Source of the DNA: Anaerolineaceae bacterium
GTDB taxonomy: Bacteria; Chloroflexota; Anaerolineae; Anaerolineales; Anaerolineaceae
DNA length: 64,000 bases
Direction of reading: 5' to 3'
Assembly (NCBI GenBank): GCA_016841365.1
Contig: JAENZI010000001.1
Span: 443,639 to 507,638, forward strand
Made by a program: the position numbers and the translations under genes. The notes under the pieces were generated by a model that was not told the DNA's origin, searched no databases, and saw nothing but the letters and a program-made list of their open reading frames with translations. Position 1 is the stretch's first letter, and every line of letters starts with the position of its first letter. This document shows positions 23,284 through 32,493 of this stretch, one piece after another.

Positions 23284-24990
23284 ATGAAAAAATTCAGATG
23301 GCAGTTGTTAATCATTTTGGTCACCGGCTTAATTGTTGGCATTTTGTTAATTGTGCAGCAAATGGATGACGGCGAAGATATTGACGCGACACCTTCTCCA
23401 ATATCGGGTGGTGTGTATTCTGAAGCCCTGATTGGTGAATTTATGCGCCTAAATCCCTTTTTGGATATTTACAACGAACCCGATCAATCGGTAGACGAAC
23501 TAATTTTCAGCAGTCTGATTGATTTTGACTCGCGCGGCATCCCGCAGAGTGACCTTGCTGAATCCTGGGGTGTTTCGAGGGATGGCACCGTTTATAACTT
23601 TAGCCTGAGAGAAGATGTTTACTGGCACGACGGGGAAGCCTTTGACAGCCGTGATGTGCTTTTCACCATTGATCTTTTGAAAAGTGGGCATGGGTTGATC
23701 CCGGAAGACTTACAAAGGTTCTGGGCTGAGATTGAGGTTGTCGCTCTATCAGAATATCAGATGCAGTTTTTGCTTCCCGAACCCTTCGCACCTTTTTTGG
23801 ATTATGTGTCTTTCGGAATCCTGCCGGAACACATCTTGAGCGGTGTGGGTTTAGAGGAGATGATTGATCATCCATTTAATTTGGCGCCAGTGGGCACAGG
23901 TCCTTTCCGCTTTCAGCGATTGCTGGTTGAAAACGACCAGATCGTAGGTGTAGTGGTAGAAGCTTTTGAGGCTTACTACATGGATCGCCCGTATTTAGAC
24001 GAGATCTCTTTCCGTTATTTCGATACAGCCGAAACGGCGCTTGCTGCATATCAGGAAGGTGAGGTGGAAGGCATCGGAGAGGTTCCAGAATCGATCCTGA
24101 GCGATGTATTGGCTGAACCTGATCTTGCTATCTACACTGCCCGTGAACCCCTTTTGACGATGGCTTACCTCAACCTGGATAATCCTGAAGTTGAGTTCCT
24201 TCAAATCCCGGAAATTCGACGGGCGATGATGATGTCGATCAACCGGAATAAGATTATCGAACAGGTTTATGGCGGGCAAGCTGTGCCGGCGAATGGACCG
24301 ATCATGCCCGGTACCTGGGCGCATTACGAGGATTTAGAGAATAATGTCTATGATCCCGTTATAGCCGAGGAATTGTTCCTTTCAACAGGGGTGAGTTTTG
24401 ATGAGGAAGTCGACCTCTACAAAACTGAAACCGGTCTAGAGATCGAGGTGCGGTTACTCCACCCGGACACACCCGAACACACACGAATAGCAGAATTAGT
24501 CGAAAACGATTGGGAAGCCCTGGGGATCAATGTCACCTTGGATCCTAAACCTTACGATGAAGTATTAGCCGATCTTGAACTGAGGGCTTACCAAACAGCG
24601 CTGGTTGATATTAACTTAACGGGGTCACCTGATCCTGATCCATATCCTTTTTGGGGACAGGCGCAAGTGCAATCCGGTCAGAATTATGCAGAGTGGGATA
24701 ATCGCTCTGCAAGCGAATTTTTGGAGCAAGCGCGGATGACTGTTGATTTTGGTGAGCGGCAACGTTTATACCGCAACTTCCAGGTGTTGTTCATGCGGGA
24801 AATGCCTTCGTTGCCTTTATTCTACCCGGTTTACACCTACGCTATCTCCGAGGATATCAACGGCGTGTCCATTGGTCCAATCTTCAAGCCGGCTGACCGT
24901 TTCAGTAACGTGCATGATTGGTACGTTCTTGCTGGAACCGATTCCGAATCAATACAAGCGGTTGATCCCACACAAACCACGGAAGAATAG
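23284..24990 (+). CDS. ABC transporter solute-binding protein, family 5 (peptide/nickel type)
   Basis: 568 residues. An N-terminal TM helix at about 6-25 (WQLLIILVTGLIVGILLIV) has no lipobox cysteine, so the protein is likely anchored by an uncleaved signal. Family-5 features include GGVYSEALIGEFMRLNPFLD, LAESWGVSRDGTVYNFSLREDVYWHDG, the GTGPFRF block, RRAMMMSINRNKII and the C-terminal WDNRSASEFLEQARMTVDFGERQRLYRNFQ. Such proteins deliver oligopeptides or other solutes to DppBCDF-type permeases. No permease or ATPase gene is adjacent. It is followed after 8 bp by a cobalamin adenosyltransferase gene. Confidence 0.87.
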   Translation: MKKFRWQLLIILVTGLIVGILLIVQQMDDGEDIDATPSPISGGVYSEALIGEFMRLNPFLDIYNEPDQSVDELIFSSLIDFDSRGIPQSDLAESWGVSRDGTVYNFSLREDVYWHDGEAFDSRDVLFTIDLLKSGHGLIPEDLQRFWAEIEVVALSEYQMQFLLPEPFAPFLDYVSFGILPEHILSGVGLEEMIDHPFNLAPVGTGPFRFQRLLVENDQIVGVVVEAFEAYYMDRPYLDEISFRYFDTAETALAAYQEGEVEGIGEVPESILSDVLAEPDLAIYTAREPLLTMAYLNLDNPEVEFLQIPEIRRAMMMSINRNKIIEQVYGGQAVPANGPIMPGTWAHYEDLENNVYDPVIAEELFLSTGVSFDEEVDLYKTETGLEIEVRLLHPDTPEHTRIAELVENDWEALGINVTLDPKPYDEVLADLELRAYQTALVDINLTGSPDPDPYPFWGQAQVQSGQNYAEWDNRSASEFLEQARMTVDFGERQRLYRNFQVLFMREMPSLPLFYPVYTYAISEDINGVSIGPIFKPADRFSNVHDWYVLAGTDSESIQAVDPTQTTEE

Positions 24991-24998
24991 GACTGTAG

Positions 24999-25547
24999 AT
25001 GGCGCCTTTTTACACGGGTAAGGGCGATGCTGGCGATACTGGATTTTTGGGAGCAGGCAGGATTTCAAAAACCTCAGCTAGGATTGAAGCCATCGGCAGT
25101 GTTGATGAAGCGAATGCCGCATTGGGATTGGCCCGTTCACTGACCACAGTAGATGTGGTTTCGGAAATTATTCTGCATGTGCAAAAGCAGCTTTATGTTT
25201 TGATGACGGAATTATCGACGGATGATAAGACCAGCGCACAATTCAGCCAAATTGGCACTGAAGATGTCGATTGGCTTGAAGGTGAAATTGAGAAACTCGA
25301 GACAAAAGTAAAGCTGCCCAGAGAATTTATCATTCCGGGTGAGAACCAGGCCAGCGGTGCATTAGCCCTTGCCCGGACGATCATTCGTCGTGCTGAGCGG
25401 CGAAATATTGCTTTTCTCGAGGAACAGGGCAATTCAAAATCAGACGTTGTTGCCTACTTAAATCGGCTTTCCTCTCTGGTTTTTCTGTTAGAAATCTATG
25501 AAGCCACACATTCAGGGCCAGGCGTCCGGCTGGTTAAAGCGCAATAA
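24999..25547 (+). CDS. Cob(I)alamin adenosyltransferase, PduO type
   Basis: 182 residues. It transfers adenosyl from ATP to cob(I)alamin, making coenzyme B12. PduO-family marks are the N-terminal ATP loop FYTGKGDAGDTGFLGAGRISK, SARIEAIGSVDEANAALGLARS, the helix region REFIIPGENQASGALALARTIIRRAER and VVAYLNRLSSLVFLL. A trimeric four-helix bundle is expected. The ATG at 24999 lies 8 bp behind the solute-binding-protein stop, hinting at cotranscription, though the transported solute need not be cobalamin because family 5 is not the usual corrinoid binder. Confidence 0.93.
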   Translation: MAPFYTGKGDAGDTGFLGAGRISKTSARIEAIGSVDEANAALGLARSLTTVDVVSEIILHVQKQLYVLMTELSTDDKTSAQFSQIGTEDVDWLEGEIEKLETKVKLPREFIIPGENQASGALALARTIIRRAERRNIAFLEEQGNSKSDVVAYLNRLSSLVFLLEIYEATHSGPGVRLVKAQ

Positions 25548-25550
25548 AAC

Positions 25551-26267
25551 ATGATTGGGACGTTGATCAATGTCGTTACGATTGTGGTTGGCTCTTTGTT
25601 GGGGGTCTTGGTAGGGAGCCGTTTATCTGCAAGGCTGCGCGAAACCATTGTTGCTGGTTTAGGGTTATTCACCCTCGGTTATGGATTGTTGACTTTTATT
25701 GACACCCAGAATCCGTTGGTGCCACTGGGCGGATTATTGATTGGTGCTATATTAGGTGAATGGTGGCGGATAGAGGACGGGTTGGAAAAGATGGGCGTGA
25801 TGCTACGCCGTGCCGTTATCCGCAATGATGCCCAACATGAAAAACACGCAACATTTGTGGAGGGATTTGTCACAGCCTCTTTGGTGTTTGTGATTGGCCC
25901 CATTGCAATTCTGGGATCGATCCAGGATGGTCTCACCGGGAATTATGAAATGCTGGCAATCAAGGCGATTTTGGACGGTTTCGCATCGATTGCGTTTGCA
26001 TCCACCCTGGGGATTGGTGTGGCTTTTTCAGCGCTTTCGATCTTGATCTATCAGGGTGCAATTACGCTGCTTTCAGAATTCTTCAGCCAGTTCTTTTCGA
26101 CAGCAATGATGACAGAGATGACCGCTGTGGGCGGCTTGATTTTGATGGCCATCTCCATCAGCAGCTTGCTGGCTCTAAAAAAGATACGAACTGGAAGTTA
26201 CCTGCCAGCGTTGCTGGTGACGCCGTTAATTGTCTTCATTCTCGAAACATTTTTTGGGGGTTTATGA
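25551..26267 (+). CDS. DUF554-family membrane protein
   Basis: 238 residues with about six or seven TM helices. The opening MIGTLINVVTIVVGSLLGVLVG, the repeated glycine-rich membrane blocks (GGLLIGAILGEWWRIEDGLEKMG) and FVEGFVTASLVFVIGPIAILGSIQDGL followed by LAIKAILDGFASIAFASTLGIGVAFSAL are the DUF554 pattern. The family is thought to be a transporter but has no assigned substrate. It starts 3 bp after the cobalamin adenosyltransferase stop, so it is in the same transcription unit. Confidence 0.87.
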   Translation: MIGTLINVVTIVVGSLLGVLVGSRLSARLRETIVAGLGLFTLGYGLLTFIDTQNPLVPLGGLLIGAILGEWWRIEDGLEKMGVMLRRAVIRNDAQHEKHATFVEGFVTASLVFVIGPIAILGSIQDGLTGNYEMLAIKAILDGFASIAFASTLGIGVAFSALSILIYQGAITLLSEFFSQFFSTAMMTEMTAVGGLILMAISISSLLALKKIRTGSYLPALLVTPLIVFILETFFGGL

Positions 26268-26291
26268 TCCGAAGTTCTGACTACCAAATTC

Positions 26292-27164
26292 TTACTCAAT
26301 AGCCATTGCATACACCGGGATCTCCTCATCTGTTCGTGTAAAACCAAACTTTTCGTATAGCCTAAGTGAGGGGATGTTGTCGGACTGGGTGTTAACCGTG
26401 ACGCGCAGATAATTGTGCTGCTTGAATTGGGTGAGCAAGTCAATCAATAAGGTTGAGGCGATGTTCTGCTGCTGATATTCAGGGTGGACGGCTAAACGGG
26501 CGAGGTGCCCATAGATGTTCATCGTATTGCTGATTTGGTAGCCGATGATTTTTTCATCAATTTCAGCAACAGTGCTGATCCCGCTCTGGTTGAAGGCGTT
26601 GTCCAAACCTGCCTGTGAGTTTTGCCACAATGGCGAAAATGAAAGCTGATCCAGATGTGCAACCTGGGGCAGATCTTGTGCCTGCATTGGCCGAACCGTT
26701 ATTTCAGGGCAGCAATTGGTATCCTTGGGCAACTGTCGCTGCCATTCGAGGACGACAACATCCTGCAGGTGGTCGAATTTTGAATTGGAAAGCAGGTTTT
26801 TATACCAGGGCGATAATGCCAGTGAAGCAAGCTGTGTAATCCCCTTTTCTTTTAGAGTTTCAATCGCGTCACTCAATAAATCTTGCCAAACACGGTCAAG
26901 ATTGAGATGCTTTTTAATGGCGAAAACGCGCACCCAGGCAGCCTGTGGATTCTCAGAAGCTGCGCAAAGCAGCGACTGAATCTGGTTCTCAACAACTTTT
27001 ATGAGGAAGGGTTGCTTTCCAAGCCAATCTAATGGGTTGAACCAGTCCAGGTGCCTGTGAGTGAAATTGTTTTGGTTGAGGAAGTCGGCTAATTGAGGAT
27101 AGTCATCAGGAGTAGCCTGAATGATGGTGTCATCAACTGATGAAGAAGATTGAGTGTTAACCAT
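26292..27164 (-). CDS. GNAT-family N-acetyltransferase
   Basis: 290 residues. The C-terminal half (about 150-290) is a clear GNAT fold: ITVRPMQAQDLPQVAHLDQLSF, IGYQISNTMNIYGHLARLAVHPEYQQQNIASTLL with the Q/RxxGxA-like acetyl-CoA loop (here QQQNIA, unusual in replacing the glycine by Asn), then VTVNTQSDNIPSLRLYEKFGFTRT. The N-terminal half looks like a second, degenerate GNAT repeat. Acceptor unknown. It converges on DUF554 and is separate from the XRE gene by 67 bp. Confidence 0.8.
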   Translation of the reverse strand: MVNTQSSSSVDDTIIQATPDDYPQLADFLNQNNFTHRHLDWFNPLDWLGKQPFLIKVVENQIQSLLCAASENPQAAWVRVFAIKKHLNLDRVWQDLLSDAIETLKEKGITQLASLALSPWYKNLLSNSKFDHLQDVVVLEWQRQLPKDTNCCPEITVRPMQAQDLPQVAHLDQLSFSPLWQNSQAGLDNAFNQSGISTVAEIDEKIIGYQISNTMNIYGHLARLAVHPEYQQQNIASTLLIDLLTQFKQHNYLRVTVNTQSDNIPSLRLYEKFGFTRTDEEIPVYAMAIE

Positions 27165-27231
27165 GCTTTATCCTGATGATCTATTTGTGAGATCAGCCTT
27201 GAATGTGGGCCTTTGGGATAGCATGAAAAAA

Positions 27232-27900
27232 TTAGAGCGATTTTAACGAATTCAACAAGATTTTTGCAATGCGGGCGAGGTCTTCTGTCGGAATCATTTT
27301 GATCGCCTGAAGGAGCTGATCGTAGAGTTGGTCGCCATCGGATGCACCTTGCTGTGTATCTTTCGGAAATTCAGGTTCCCATTCGACCTGATCCTTTTGT
27401 TGATCATTATTTTCTGATGTCAACAGGGTTTGATCGATAAATGAATCGATTGGCATCTGGAGTGCTTCACTGATTGAAAATAGGTGATTTAAGGGGATGA
27501 TTCTCTCGCCTGTCTCATACGCTTGAAGATCTTCCAAAGGGATCTGAGTGTTGTCGCTAAGGGTTTGCAAGTTTAAATCAGCATTTTCGCGTTCAAGGTT
27601 GAATTTTGCCTGGATAATCTTATGCCGTAGTGAAATATATTTTGACTTTGTTTCGCCTTCCATCAAGGAAGAGAATTCCTCATCCGGAATGTTACCGTCG
27701 AAAATCTTTTGGATCGGGACGCCTAAAAAGACACTCAGAATTTCAATCTGCGGCAATGAAAGTGCCGCTTCACCCTGTTCAAATTGCAGATAACGCTCTT
27801 TTGGTATGTTGAGGATGGATGCACAATCGTGGATACTGCGCTTCTTGTTTTTTCTGATGGTTTTTATTCTCTGGACGATATTAGCGAATTCTTGCGTCAT
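27232..27900 (-). CDS. XRE-type regulator with two helix-turn-helix domains
   Basis: 222 residues. The first Cro/CI-like HTH is at about 8-67 (RIKTIRKNKKRSIHDCASILNIPKERYLQFEQGEAAL), the second at about 90-155 (KFNLERENADLNLQTLSDNTQIPLEDLQAYETGERIIPL). Tandem HTHs of this type occur in single-chain regulators that bind pseudo-palindromic operators. The C-terminal tail (DQLYDQLLQAIKMIPTEDLARIAKILLNSLKSL) is amphipathic and could dimerise. No obvious target gene sits beside it. Confidence 0.82.
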   Translation of the reverse strand: MTQEFANIVQRIKTIRKNKKRSIHDCASILNIPKERYLQFEQGEAALSLPQIEILSVFLGVPIQKIFDGNIPDEEFSSLMEGETKSKYISLRHKIIQAKFNLERENADLNLQTLSDNTQIPLEDLQAYETGERIIPLNHLFSISEALQMPIDSFIDQTLLTSENNDQQKDQVEWEPEFPKDTQQGASDGDQLYDQLLQAIKMIPTEDLARIAKILLNSLKSL

Positions 27901-28062
27901 GATTACTTTCCGGAATGTGAGCCGTCGTTGATTATTATGAACAAATTATAACCTAATCACCTAAAAATTACTAATTCGGGCAGGGTAACTGGTGAAGCCA
28001 TTGAGATCTCTAAATCACCATTGACGACCTCAATTAACGTCTTTATAGATTTTCTATTTTAT

Positions 28063-29664
28063 TTAAGATTGATCAAAGGCAGCATCCGAAGATTGGTAAA
28101 CGCATTTTCCGTCAATGAATGTGGCGACAGGTTTAATTTTCCAAATATCCTGAGAGTCGATGGTGAAAGGGTCGTCCTCAAGCAGGATAAAGTCTGCATG
28201 ATACCCGGTTTGAATCTTGCCGAAGTCACGTCCTTTATTTGCAATATTAGCGGGGGTATGGCTGAAGCCTCTCAGGGCTTGTTCCAAACTTAATCGCTGC
28301 TCAGGATGCCAGCCGTCGATGCCCGGACTGCCGTCCAACCGTTTGCGAGTGACAGCGGCATGAAGTCCAAAAAATGGGTTGACCGGTTCCACAGGAGCAT
28401 CTGAGCCAAATACAAGACAAGCGCCTGCGTCGTGCAACGTTCGATAGGCATAGGCGTCCGCCGATCGGGTTCCAAGTTTGTGGTCTGCAATTGCCATGTC
28501 TGAAGGGGCGTGTATCGGCTGGACGGATGCAATGATGTCTAATTCAGAGAAGCGTGAAACATCCTCAGACGTAATGATCTGGACGTGTTCAACCCGGTGT
28601 GGGAGATGCTGAAACCCATACTCCTGTTCGAACGCTCTAATCTTTTCGAAGGCATTCAAAACGACGCGGTTGGCACGGTCACCAATTGCATGGATGGCAA
28701 GTGCAATGCCGTGCTCGACTGCATGTTCCCCGATGGAGACAATTTCACTCTCCGAAAGCAGAAGGGTGCCGGCACCGGTGCTTTCTTCATAAGCGGCCAA
28801 CATGGCTGCTGTCTGCGGCCCGAGCGCGCCGTCTGCGAAGAGCTTGAGCCAACCAATTTGTAGCCAATCATCACCAGAATTTGTTCTAAGTCCGGATTGA
28901 ATGAACGTGTCCAGGTCGTCAAAGGGGATGTTTTTTACAACACGAAATGGCAACGTTCCATCTTGCTTTAATGATTGCAATACCTGGTAGCAATCCAACC
29001 CGTCAAAATCATGTACGCCAACCAACCCCATCCTCCATAATTCCGGGATTAACTGGCGGAATTTGGTGATCAATTCTGTATGGGTGGCTTTGGGGATGTG
29101 TGATTCGACCAAGTGCATTGCACCGGCCTCAAACAAAATCCCGGTGGGGTTGCCGTCTCGATCTCGCTGGATTTCTCCGCCAGGCGGGTCGGGTGTGCTG
29201 GCGGATATGCCTGCAATTTTCAGTGCTTTGGTGTTAGCCCATCCGGCGTGCAGGGACTTGGCGGTCAAATATGCAGGACGTCCACCGCAGATTTTGTCCA
29301 GGAGATCCGCACTGCCATAACCGCCTTCCCATCTGTTGTGATTCCAGCCGTGCCCGAGGACCCAGGCATCAGGCGGCAGATTTTTTGCTGCCCTCTCAAC
29401 CCGGTCCAGACACTCGTTTAAGGTCGCTGTTTCACAGTCAACCATGGCCATACTCTTCGCAAGGTGCTTGAGATGGACATGAGCATCGGTCAGCCCTGGC
29501 CAGAGGGTCAGACCGTTTAAGTTGTAGGTGTGAGTGGGATTTGGAAAGGTTTGGCGTATTTCTGCATCAGAACCCAGGGCAATGATGCGTCCGTCCTCGA
29601 TTGCCAGTGCAGTGGCTGAAGGGTTCTCGGCGTTATAGATATTCGCATTGTGAAATATCTTCAT
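28063..29664 (-). CDS. Amidohydrolase, YtcJ-like
   Basis: 533 residues from the ATG at 29664, placed 5 bp after the parB stop; an in-frame ATG at 29700 lies inside parB. The metal-dependent hydrolase fold shows LWPGLTDAHVHLKHL (HxH), the AIHAIGDRANRVVLNA helix, HRVEHVQII and FGSDAPVEPVNPFFGLHAAVTRK near the end, as in the YtcJ/exoenzyme-regulatory AepA group that cleaves N-substituted amides. Substrate unknown. It is the last gene of the pfkB-like, parA, parB run but has no evident link to segregation. Confidence 0.87.
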   Translation of the reverse strand: MKIFHNANIYNAENPSATALAIEDGRIIALGSDAEIRQTFPNPTHTYNLNGLTLWPGLTDAHVHLKHLAKSMAMVDCETATLNECLDRVERAAKNLPPDAWVLGHGWNHNRWEGGYGSADLLDKICGGRPAYLTAKSLHAGWANTKALKIAGISASTPDPPGGEIQRDRDGNPTGILFEAGAMHLVESHIPKATHTELITKFRQLIPELWRMGLVGVHDFDGLDCYQVLQSLKQDGTLPFRVVKNIPFDDLDTFIQSGLRTNSGDDWLQIGWLKLFADGALGPQTAAMLAAYEESTGAGTLLLSESEIVSIGEHAVEHGIALAIHAIGDRANRVVLNAFEKIRAFEQEYGFQHLPHRVEHVQIITSEDVSRFSELDIIASVQPIHAPSDMAIADHKLGTRSADAYAYRTLHDAGACLVFGSDAPVEPVNPFFGLHAAVTRKRLDGSPGIDGWHPEQRLSLEQALRGFSHTPANIANKGRDFGKIQTGYHADFILLEDDPFTIDSQDIWKIKPVATFIDGKCVYQSSDAAFDQS

Positions 29665-29668
29665 GAGA

Positions 29669-30544
29669 TCATTCCGGCATGATCTTGTCCAATATGGCAT
29701 TCAATTCCTCATCTGAATAATAGTAGATCACAAGGTTGCCGCCCTTTTTGCCTTTATTCAGGTTGACTTTGGTGCCAAAGAAGTTCCGCAGACGATTTTC
29801 GAGAGCGCTTATTGCCGGATGGGTATCGGTTTTTGGTTTTGCGGGCGGTCGTTCGCCGGTTAGCTTTTTAACGAGAGCCTCTGTCTGGCGGACATTCAAA
29901 CCAAGGTTTAACACGGTGCTGAGCGCCGCTTGTTGAGATTTGGTATTTGGCAAGCCGAGCAGCGCACGGGCGTGCCCTTCGCTGATCAATTCATCGGCAA
30001 GGGCTTGTTTGATCTGGTCAGGAAGATTGAGCAAACGCAGGGTATTAGTGACGCTGACGCGGCTTTTGCCGACACGTTCTGCAATTTCTTCATGGGTCAA
30101 TGAGAAATTTTCTGCCAGATGGCGATAAGCCTCTGCCATTTCAAGAGGTGTCAGGTCGGTTCGCTGTAAATTTTCGATCAGCGCCAGTTCCAAAAGCCCC
30201 TGTTCTGAGACGGATCGCTCGATCACCGGAACCATGCTCAGGCCGGCAATTTGTGCTGCCCGCCAACGGCGTTCACCGGCGATCAAGGTGTAAGTATTAC
30301 TACCCTGATCTTGCTTAACGATGATGGGTTGAATAATGCCATGTTCCAGGATCGACGCCGCTAATTCTTGCAATGGCTCTGGGTCAAGCTTGGTGCGCGG
30401 CTGTTGTGGGTTGGGATGAATTTGCTCAACCGGAATCTGCATAACCCCTTGAGAGATTGATTGGGAGGTTTCTTGTGCTTGGTGCTCATGATCTTCCGGG
30501 ATTAACGCACCTAATCCTCTGCCTAAGCCGGGTCGTCGTGCCAT
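29669..30544 (-). CDS. parB: Chromosome partitioning protein ParB (Spo0J)
   Basis: 291 residues. The protein starts with ARRPGLGRGLGALIPE, the ParA-interacting basic end. The CTP-binding ParB box follows (IPVEQIHPNPQQPRTKLDPEPLQELAASILEHGIIQPIIV, and TLIAGERRWRAAQIAGL with the GERRxRA motif), then the central HTH (LTHEEIAERVGKSRVSVTNTLRLL) and a C-terminal dimerisation region. ParB clamps load at parS sites near the origin and drive segregation with ParA. The start overlaps the parA stop by one base. I found no parS-like palindrome within this locus. Confidence 0.96.
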   Translation of the reverse strand: MARRPGLGRGLGALIPEDHEHQAQETSQSISQGVMQIPVEQIHPNPQQPRTKLDPEPLQELAASILEHGIIQPIIVKQDQGSNTYTLIAGERRWRAAQIAGLSMVPVIERSVSEQGLLELALIENLQRTDLTPLEMAEAYRHLAENFSLTHEEIAERVGKSRVSVTNTLRLLNLPDQIKQALADELISEGHARALLGLPNTKSQQAALSTVLNLGLNVRQTEALVKKLTGERPPAKPKTDTHPAISALENRLRNFFGTKVNLNKGKKGGNLVIYYYSDEELNAILDKIMPE

Positions 30545-31347
30545 CAGTTTGCCTCCTGAACGATCGGAACGGGAATGTTATCCGAAATAAGAACTTCTTT
30601 TGCTAAATTTGAGTATGCGCGTGCACCGCTGGAATCCGGTGCAAAGATTGATATGGGCATGCCATATGAAGGTGCTTCTGCCAGCCGGATGGAGCGCGGT
30701 ATCAGGGTTGAAAAGACCTGCTCTCCAAAGAACTGCTGCACCTCTTTTACCACATCTGCTGCCAGGTTGGTCCGACCGTCAAACATGGTCAGAACCACAC
30801 CTTTGATTTCGAGTTCTTCAAAAAGAGACGTCTTTACCTTGTTGATGGTCTGCATTAACTGCCCCAAGCCTTCGAGTGCCAAGTATTCGCACTGAACAGG
30901 GATGAGTACGCCATCCTGTGCAGCTACCAGTCCGTTCAGGGTCAGCAACCCAAGCGAAGGCGGACAGTCAATCAATATGTAATCGTAACGATTTTTGATG
31001 GGTTCGATTACCTGCCGTAAGCGTGTCTCCCGTGCGGGCAGGTCGATCAGTTCAATTTCTGCCCCGGCGAGGCCTGAAGAGGATGGGAGCAGGGACAGCT
31101 TAAACTTTGGGTTATGCAGGATTTGGGATAGGATGGGTTGAGCGCCGATCAATACTTCGTAGGTGCCGCCATTGACCTCATTTTTGTTGATACCCAAACA
31201 GGAGGTTGCATTAGACTGAGGATCGATATCCAGAATTAAAACGCGCTGCCCAAATTTCCCGAGGTATGCGCCAAGATTGATTGCAGTGGTTGTCTTACCC
31301 ACACCGCCTTTCTGGTTGACGATCGTGTAGATTTTTCCCAGTCTCAT
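30544..31347 (-). CDS. parA: Chromosome partitioning ATPase ParA (Soj)
   Basis: 267 residues. The deviant Walker A is [20 protein letters not shown] (residues 11-30), with RVLILDIDPQSNATSCLGI as the A' motif and YILIDCPPSLGLLTLNGL as Walker B. It is a nonspecific-DNA-binding ATPase dimer that works with ParB to move origins. Length is normal for chromosomal Soj. Gene order pfkB-like, parA, parB, amidohydrolase on the minus strand has 15-bp, 1-bp-overlap and 4-bp junctions, suggesting one operon. Confidence 0.96.
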   Translation of the reverse strand: MRLGKIYTIVNQKGGVGKTTTAINLGAYLGKFGQRVLILDIDPQSNATSCLGINKNEVNGGTYEVLIGAQPILSQILHNPKFKLSLLPSSSGLAGAEIELIDLPARETRLRQVIEPIKNRYDYILIDCPPSLGLLTLNGLVAAQDGVLIPVQCEYLALEGLGQLMQTINKVKTSLFEELEIKGVVLTMFDGRTNLAADVVKEVQQFFGEQVFSTLIPRSIRLAEAPSYGMPISIFAPDSSGARAYSNLAKEVLISDNIPVPIVQEAN

Positions 31348-31362
31348 AAACTGTTCCTTTAA

Positions 31363-32232
31363 TTATCCAAGCAATTCCAATTTAGCCATTTCGATCTCTG
31401 TTAGCGTTGGAATACTGTCCAAATAGTCCCGCTGAACTGACCATGATGCGAGCAGAACAGCAAATCGCCCTGCTTCCCATGGGTCTTTTGTGAAGAAATA
31501 GCGGTAGAAAAATGCTGCCGCAAAAATATCACCAGCACCTGTATCGTCTACATATTTTACCTCAGGCGCTGAAATGAAACGGGCATCATTATGCCAGTAA
31601 ACACGGGCGCCTTTATAGTTTTCTGTGACGACAAACACCGGGATTGAGCGTGCCATAGATGAAATATATGCCTCATCATTTTGGACGTCCTCCTGGCTGA
31701 TTACCGCCACATCTGCTTGTTCGAGGTAATGCTCATAATCCTGCCATGGTTGGTGAATGATGCGATTGTCTGCATCCTTTTGGCGAAAATACCCCTGAGG
31801 TGTGAGGCATTTTAGACTGTCTGGAAAATGCATCAAGATTTCGGGGTCCACTTCGTTTGCAACCGGGCCTAAATGAACGATTGCTGGCTGAGAGGGTAGT
31901 AAGGGGATGTCTTCAACATTAAGCCGTTGTGCCGTATTGTAGAGAAACTGGGTGCGGTTGATGCCATCAGAGATGTTCTTAAAAGTGGTTGTTTGCGCAC
32001 TTCGTTTATTTTTGATCCAAATTGACTGGATTGGGGTTGGGTCGATTTCATTAGAAAATGAGGTGACGATACCGGTCTTAAGCCCAAATTGGTGGGCTGT
32101 TAACCCCGAAAAGGTCACGGTTCCACCCATCCTGATGCCATCCGGGTTTAGATCGGCAGTGACATGCCCAAAAACAAGATAATCCAGTGGGGGTGATATG
32201 ACAGGTTGGTTTTGGTTTGCGTTGTTTTCCAT
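31363..32232 (-). CDS. PfkB-family carbohydrate kinase-like protein
   Basis: 289 residues. The ribokinase fold is seen in DYLVFGHVTADLNPDGIRMGGTVTFSGLTAHQFGLKTGIVTSF (glycine-rich substrate end) and the C-terminal anion-hole and catalytic base motif VDDTGAGDIFAAAFFYRYF (DTGAGD). The substrate, sugar or nucleoside, is unknown. It is shorter than typical ribokinase by about 20 residues and the second PfkB signature is otherwise intact. It leads the parAB run with 15 bp between its stop and the parA start. Confidence 0.85.
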   Translation of the reverse strand: MENNANQNQPVISPPLDYLVFGHVTADLNPDGIRMGGTVTFSGLTAHQFGLKTGIVTSFSNEIDPTPIQSIWIKNKRSAQTTTFKNISDGINRTQFLYNTAQRLNVEDIPLLPSQPAIVHLGPVANEVDPEILMHFPDSLKCLTPQGYFRQKDADNRIIHQPWQDYEHYLEQADVAVISQEDVQNDEAYISSMARSIPVFVVTENYKGARVYWHNDARFISAPEVKYVDDTGAGDIFAAAFFYRYFFTKDPWEAGRFAVLLASWSVQRDYLDSIPTLTEIEMAKLELLG

Positions 32233-32493
32233 TAAAAAATTTGTCTTTTTGATACCATCAGAATATGCTGGTGTTTTTGGTCGGTTTTTATGCTCAATCT
32301 TAGAAATTATAGCATGTTTAGGTTGGGATTGAGTTTATGCCATATGGGAAAGCGTCAGATCGCGGACAATTCCGTTTGTGGAATCTAATAAGGTTTATTA
32401 ATTCATCGTAATTAAGTCTTTAGCAAGGAGTGCTATGATGTGTTGAAATGGTAAAATAATTGAAAATTCATCTGTTTTTGAGCTGGAGTAGAG

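Noticed and set aside
28063-31347. A complete chromosome origin next to parAB
   Set aside because: No dnaA, dnaN, gyrase, DnaA-box cluster or parS palindrome is visible in the neighbourhood, so the origin is not shown to be here.
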